From the NCBI RefSeq assembly GCF_000720765.1, contig NZ_JODC01000007.1, positions 558,001-622,000 of the forward strand: 64,000 bases of DNA. Reading direction: 5' to 3'. The notes under the pieces are model-generated. The model was given only the letters and a program-made list of their open reading frames with translations. It did not search any database and was not told the origin of the DNA. Position numbers and translations under genes: made by a program. Position 1 is the stretch's first letter; every line of letters begins with the position of its first letter. Positions 62,119 to 64,000 of the stretch are shown piece after piece. This DNA comes from Streptomyces sp. NRRL S-646. GTDB taxonomy: Bacteria > Actinomycetota > Actinomycetes > Streptomycetales > Streptomycetaceae.

Positions 62119-63254
62119 TGTCGGGCACGTCCTACGACGCCATCGACGCGGCGGCGGCCGACCTGAGGCTCGACGGCGACCGCCTCGTACTGGAGCCGCT
62201 GGGGATGGTGAGCGAGGCGTACGACGAGGAGCTGCGGGAGGCGCTCGCGGCCGCGCTGCCGCCGGCTGCGACGTCGCTGGCGGAGGTGTGCCGGCTCGAC
62301 ACGGGGATCGGGCAGGCCTTCGCGGCGGCGGCCGTGCGGGCGGATCGTGAACTGTGCGGCGGGCAGGCCGAGTTGGTTGCCTCGCACGGGCAGACCGTCT
62401 ACCACTGGACGGACGGCGGCAAGGTGCACGGCACCCTGCAGCTCGGGCAGGCCGCCTGGATCGCGGAGGCGACCGGGCTGCCGGTGGTGGCCGACTTCCG
62501 GCCGCGGGACATCGCCGCGGGCGGCCAGGGCGCGCCCCTGGTGGACCTGATCGACCTGCTGTGGCTGCGCGGCCGTCCGGGCACGCCGGTCGCCCTCAAC
62601 CTCGGCGGCATCGCCAACCTCACCGCCCCCGACGGCACCGCCTTCGACACCGGGCCCGCGTGTGCGCTGATCGACGCGGCGGCCCGGGGGTTCAGCGGCG
62701 GGACCATGGCCTACGACGTCGACGGTGCGCTGGCCGCCCGCGGCACCGTCCACGAGCCCCTGCTGCGGCGGCTGCTGGAGGAGCCGTACTACGCGCTGCC
62801 CGCGCCCAAGACGACGGGCAAGGAACTGTTCCACCTCGGCTATCTGCGGGACGCGCTGGCCGGGTTCGGGACGCTGCGGGCCGAGGACGTGGTCGCCACG
62901 CTGACCATGCTCACGGCGCGGACGGTCGCGGACGCCGTGCTCGCCCTGGGCACCGGCGAGGTGATCGCCTCGGGCGGCGGGGTCCGCAACCCGGTGCTCA
63001 TGGGGATGCTGGGGCAGCGGCTGCCGGGGATTCCGTTGCGCGCCTCCGACGAGCTGGGGCTGGCGTCGGATGCGAAGGAGGCGTACGCGTTCGCCGTGCT
63101 CGGGTTCCTGACCGCGCACGGTCTGGCGGGCACCGAGCCCGCGAGCACCGGGGCGCGGCATGCGAGCGTGCTCGGCTCGATCACACCCGGCCGGGACGGA
63201 CTGCGGCTGCCGCCACCGGGGGCGCGGGCGCCGAAACGGCTGGTGGTGACCTGA
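62100..63254 (+). CDS. anmK: Anhydro-N-acetylmuramic acid kinase
   Basis: A 384-residue sugar kinase that phosphorylates 1,6-anhydro-N-acetylmuramic acid while opening its ring, in cell wall recycling. Signatures: RVIGLMSGTSYDAIDAAAADL (MSGTSxDxxD), SHGQTVYHW, LNLGGIANLT, FDTGPACALIDA and VIASGGGVRNPVLM. ATG at 62100 has the weak site GGCAGGG. The upstream extended frame is the duplicated junction. No etherase (MurQ) is adjacent. Confidence 0.94.
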   Translation: MRVIGLMSGTSYDAIDAAAADLRLDGDRLVLEPLGMVSEAYDEELREALAAALPPAATSLAEVCRLDTGIGQAFAAAAVRADRELCGGQAELVASHGQTVYHWTDGGKVHGTLQLGQAAWIAEATGLPVVADFRPRDIAAGGQGAPLVDLIDLLWLRGRPGTPVALNLGGIANLTAPDGTAFDTGPACALIDAAARGFSGGTMAYDVDGALAARGTVHEPLLRRLLEEPYYALPAPKTTGKELFHLGYLRDALAGFGTLRAEDVVATLTMLTARTVADAVLALGTGEVIASGGGVRNPVLMGMLGQRLPGIPLRASDELGLASDAKEAYAFAVLGFLTAHGLAGTEPASTGARHASVLGSITPGRDGLRLPPPGARAPKRLVVT

Positions 63255-63304
63255 AGCCGGATTCCTCTCATGCCGCTTTCACCGAGGCCTCATACGGTGG
63301 GGGC

Positions 63305-64000
63305 ATGACGCAGGTGACTCCTCCCGGGTGGTATCCCGACCCCGGGCAGACAAGTGAGGCTCCCGCCACCGAGCGCTGGTGGGACGGCAAGGCATGGACG
63401 GACCGGACCCGCCCCGCGGGGTCGGCCGCCGTATGGGGTCCCCCGGCGCAGGCGCCGACGGCCGGGGCGGATCCGGCGGACGCTGCCCCTCCGACGGTCC
63501 CGGCCTATGCGGCATACCCGGACTATCCGGCCTATCCCGCCCAGCCGTCGGCCGCTCCGCGGCGCGGCCTGCACACGGGCATCGCCGTCGGAGCCGCCGT
63601 GGTCGTCCTCGCGTGCATCGGTGTGGGTGTGTACGCGCTGGCGGGCAACGACGGTTCGGGCGGCAACGTCAACTCGCAGCAGGGGCAGGGCGGCACCGGC
63701 GGCCAAGGGGGGCCAGGCGGCGGTCAGGGCGGTCCGGGCGGGGGGTCCAGTGGCTCCGGTGGCTCCGGGGGTTCAGGTGGCTCGGGCGGATCCCAGTCGC
63801 CCGGCCCCGGCCTGCCCGAGGCTCCGAAGATCAAGAGCGGTTCGGTGTCCGACCCGATCAGCGGGATCAGTCTGCCCATCCCGGACGACTGGTACGGCCA
63901 GCAGATCGCGGTGGGCGCGTCGATCACGTCCAACGGCTCCTACAAATGCCCCGGGGACACCTCCAAGACCTGCACGAAGGGCGGCGCGTACTCGGCGCCG
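63305..64000 (+). CDS. DUF2510 domain membrane protein, 3' end outside window
   Basis: At least 232 residues, open to the window edge. The N-terminus is a DUF2510 domain: PPGWYPDPGQT and ERWWDGKAWTDRTRP. A Pro/Tyr-rich stretch, then a transmembrane helix (GIAVGAAVVVLACIGVGVYALAG), then a long Gly/Ser/Gln-rich linker (63660-63800) and a probable extracytoplasmic domain beginning ISLPIPDDWYGQQIAVG with Cys in KCPGDTSKTC. ATG at 63305. Similar Streptomyces proteins are numerous and uncharacterised. Confidence 0.85.
   Translation, partial: MTQVTPPGWYPDPGQTSEAPATERWWDGKAWTDRTRPAGSAAVWGPPAQAPTAGADPADAAPPTVPAYAAYPDYPAYPAQPSAAPRRGLHTGIAVGAAVVVLACIGVGVYALAGNDGSGGNVNSQQGQGGTGGQGGPGGGQGGPGGGSSGSGGSGGSGGSGGSQSPGPGLPEAPKIKSGSVSDPISGISLPIPDDWYGQQIAVGASITSNGSYKCPGDTSKTCTKGGAYSAP

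Overview
The window is ordinary chromosomal DNA of a Streptomyces. Evidence: very high GC with GC-rich third positions, many GTG/TTG starts, GTGA/ATGA overlaps, and marker families such as an SsgA-like sporulation regulator, a WhiB-like protein, an LPFR-motif small protein, an SCO6745-family protein and STAS/ANTAR signalling. From memory (not searched), gene order resembles the S. coelicolor region running from SCO6745 down through ssgD (SCO6722), wblH (SCO6715) and pcaV/pcaIJFHGBL (SCO6704-6697). No tRNA, rRNA, CRISPR array, prophage or intact insertion sequence was seen.

Layout. 0-8.8 kb: enoyl-CoA hydratase, a DJ-1/GlxA pair, an SCO6745-family protein, LPFR small protein, Tex, and a small ArsR-controlled cluster of SRPBCC and DinB-like proteins with two operators. 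8.8-20.8 kb: DUF1003 membrane protein, ABC-F ATPase, D-amino-acid oxidase-like protein, two secreted peptidases, PfkB kinase, asparagine permease and a MerR-type regulator. 20.9-28.6 kb: benzoylformate-decarboxylase-like enzyme, then a four-gene acyl-CoA catabolic operon (CoA transferase/racemase, acyl-CoA dehydrogenase, thiolase, FadB-like) behind a palindromic operator. 28.6-36.9 kb: mixed genes and decayed remnants, endonuclease V with an extra C-terminal domain, SsgD-like regulator, GPP34-family protein.

36.9-50 kb: an ABC-F gene with a strong promoter and a three-codon leader ORF, DDAH-like amidinohydrolase, acyl-ACP desaturase preceded by three tandem palindromes, WhiB-like protein, VOC protein, STAS-ANTAR protein, LacI regulator, a divergent NHEJ-type polymerase/ligase pair, zinc alcohol dehydrogenase and a DUF3048 lipoprotein. 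50-56.8 kb: the complete protocatechuate branch of the beta-ketoadipate pathway (pcaV divergent from pcaI-J-F-H-G-B-L), converting protocatechuate to acetyl-CoA plus succinyl-CoA. 56.8-64 kb: SDR, a large LAL-like ATPase without its DNA-binding domain, MFS transporter, anhydro-MurNAc kinase and the start of a DUF2510 protein cut by the window edge.

Two dispersed non-coding repeat families (A: seven copies plus a stub; B: two copies) lie in intergenic gaps, next to the 3' end of at least one gene. The best leads for something undescribed are the triple 15-bp operator array before the desaturase, the ABC-F leader, the paired ArsR operators, the start-codon-enclosing palindrome at 56.8 kb, the endonuclease V fusion, and a set of gene remnants (TnpB, DUF1080, macro domain, MmcQ, saccharopine-dehydrogenase-like).
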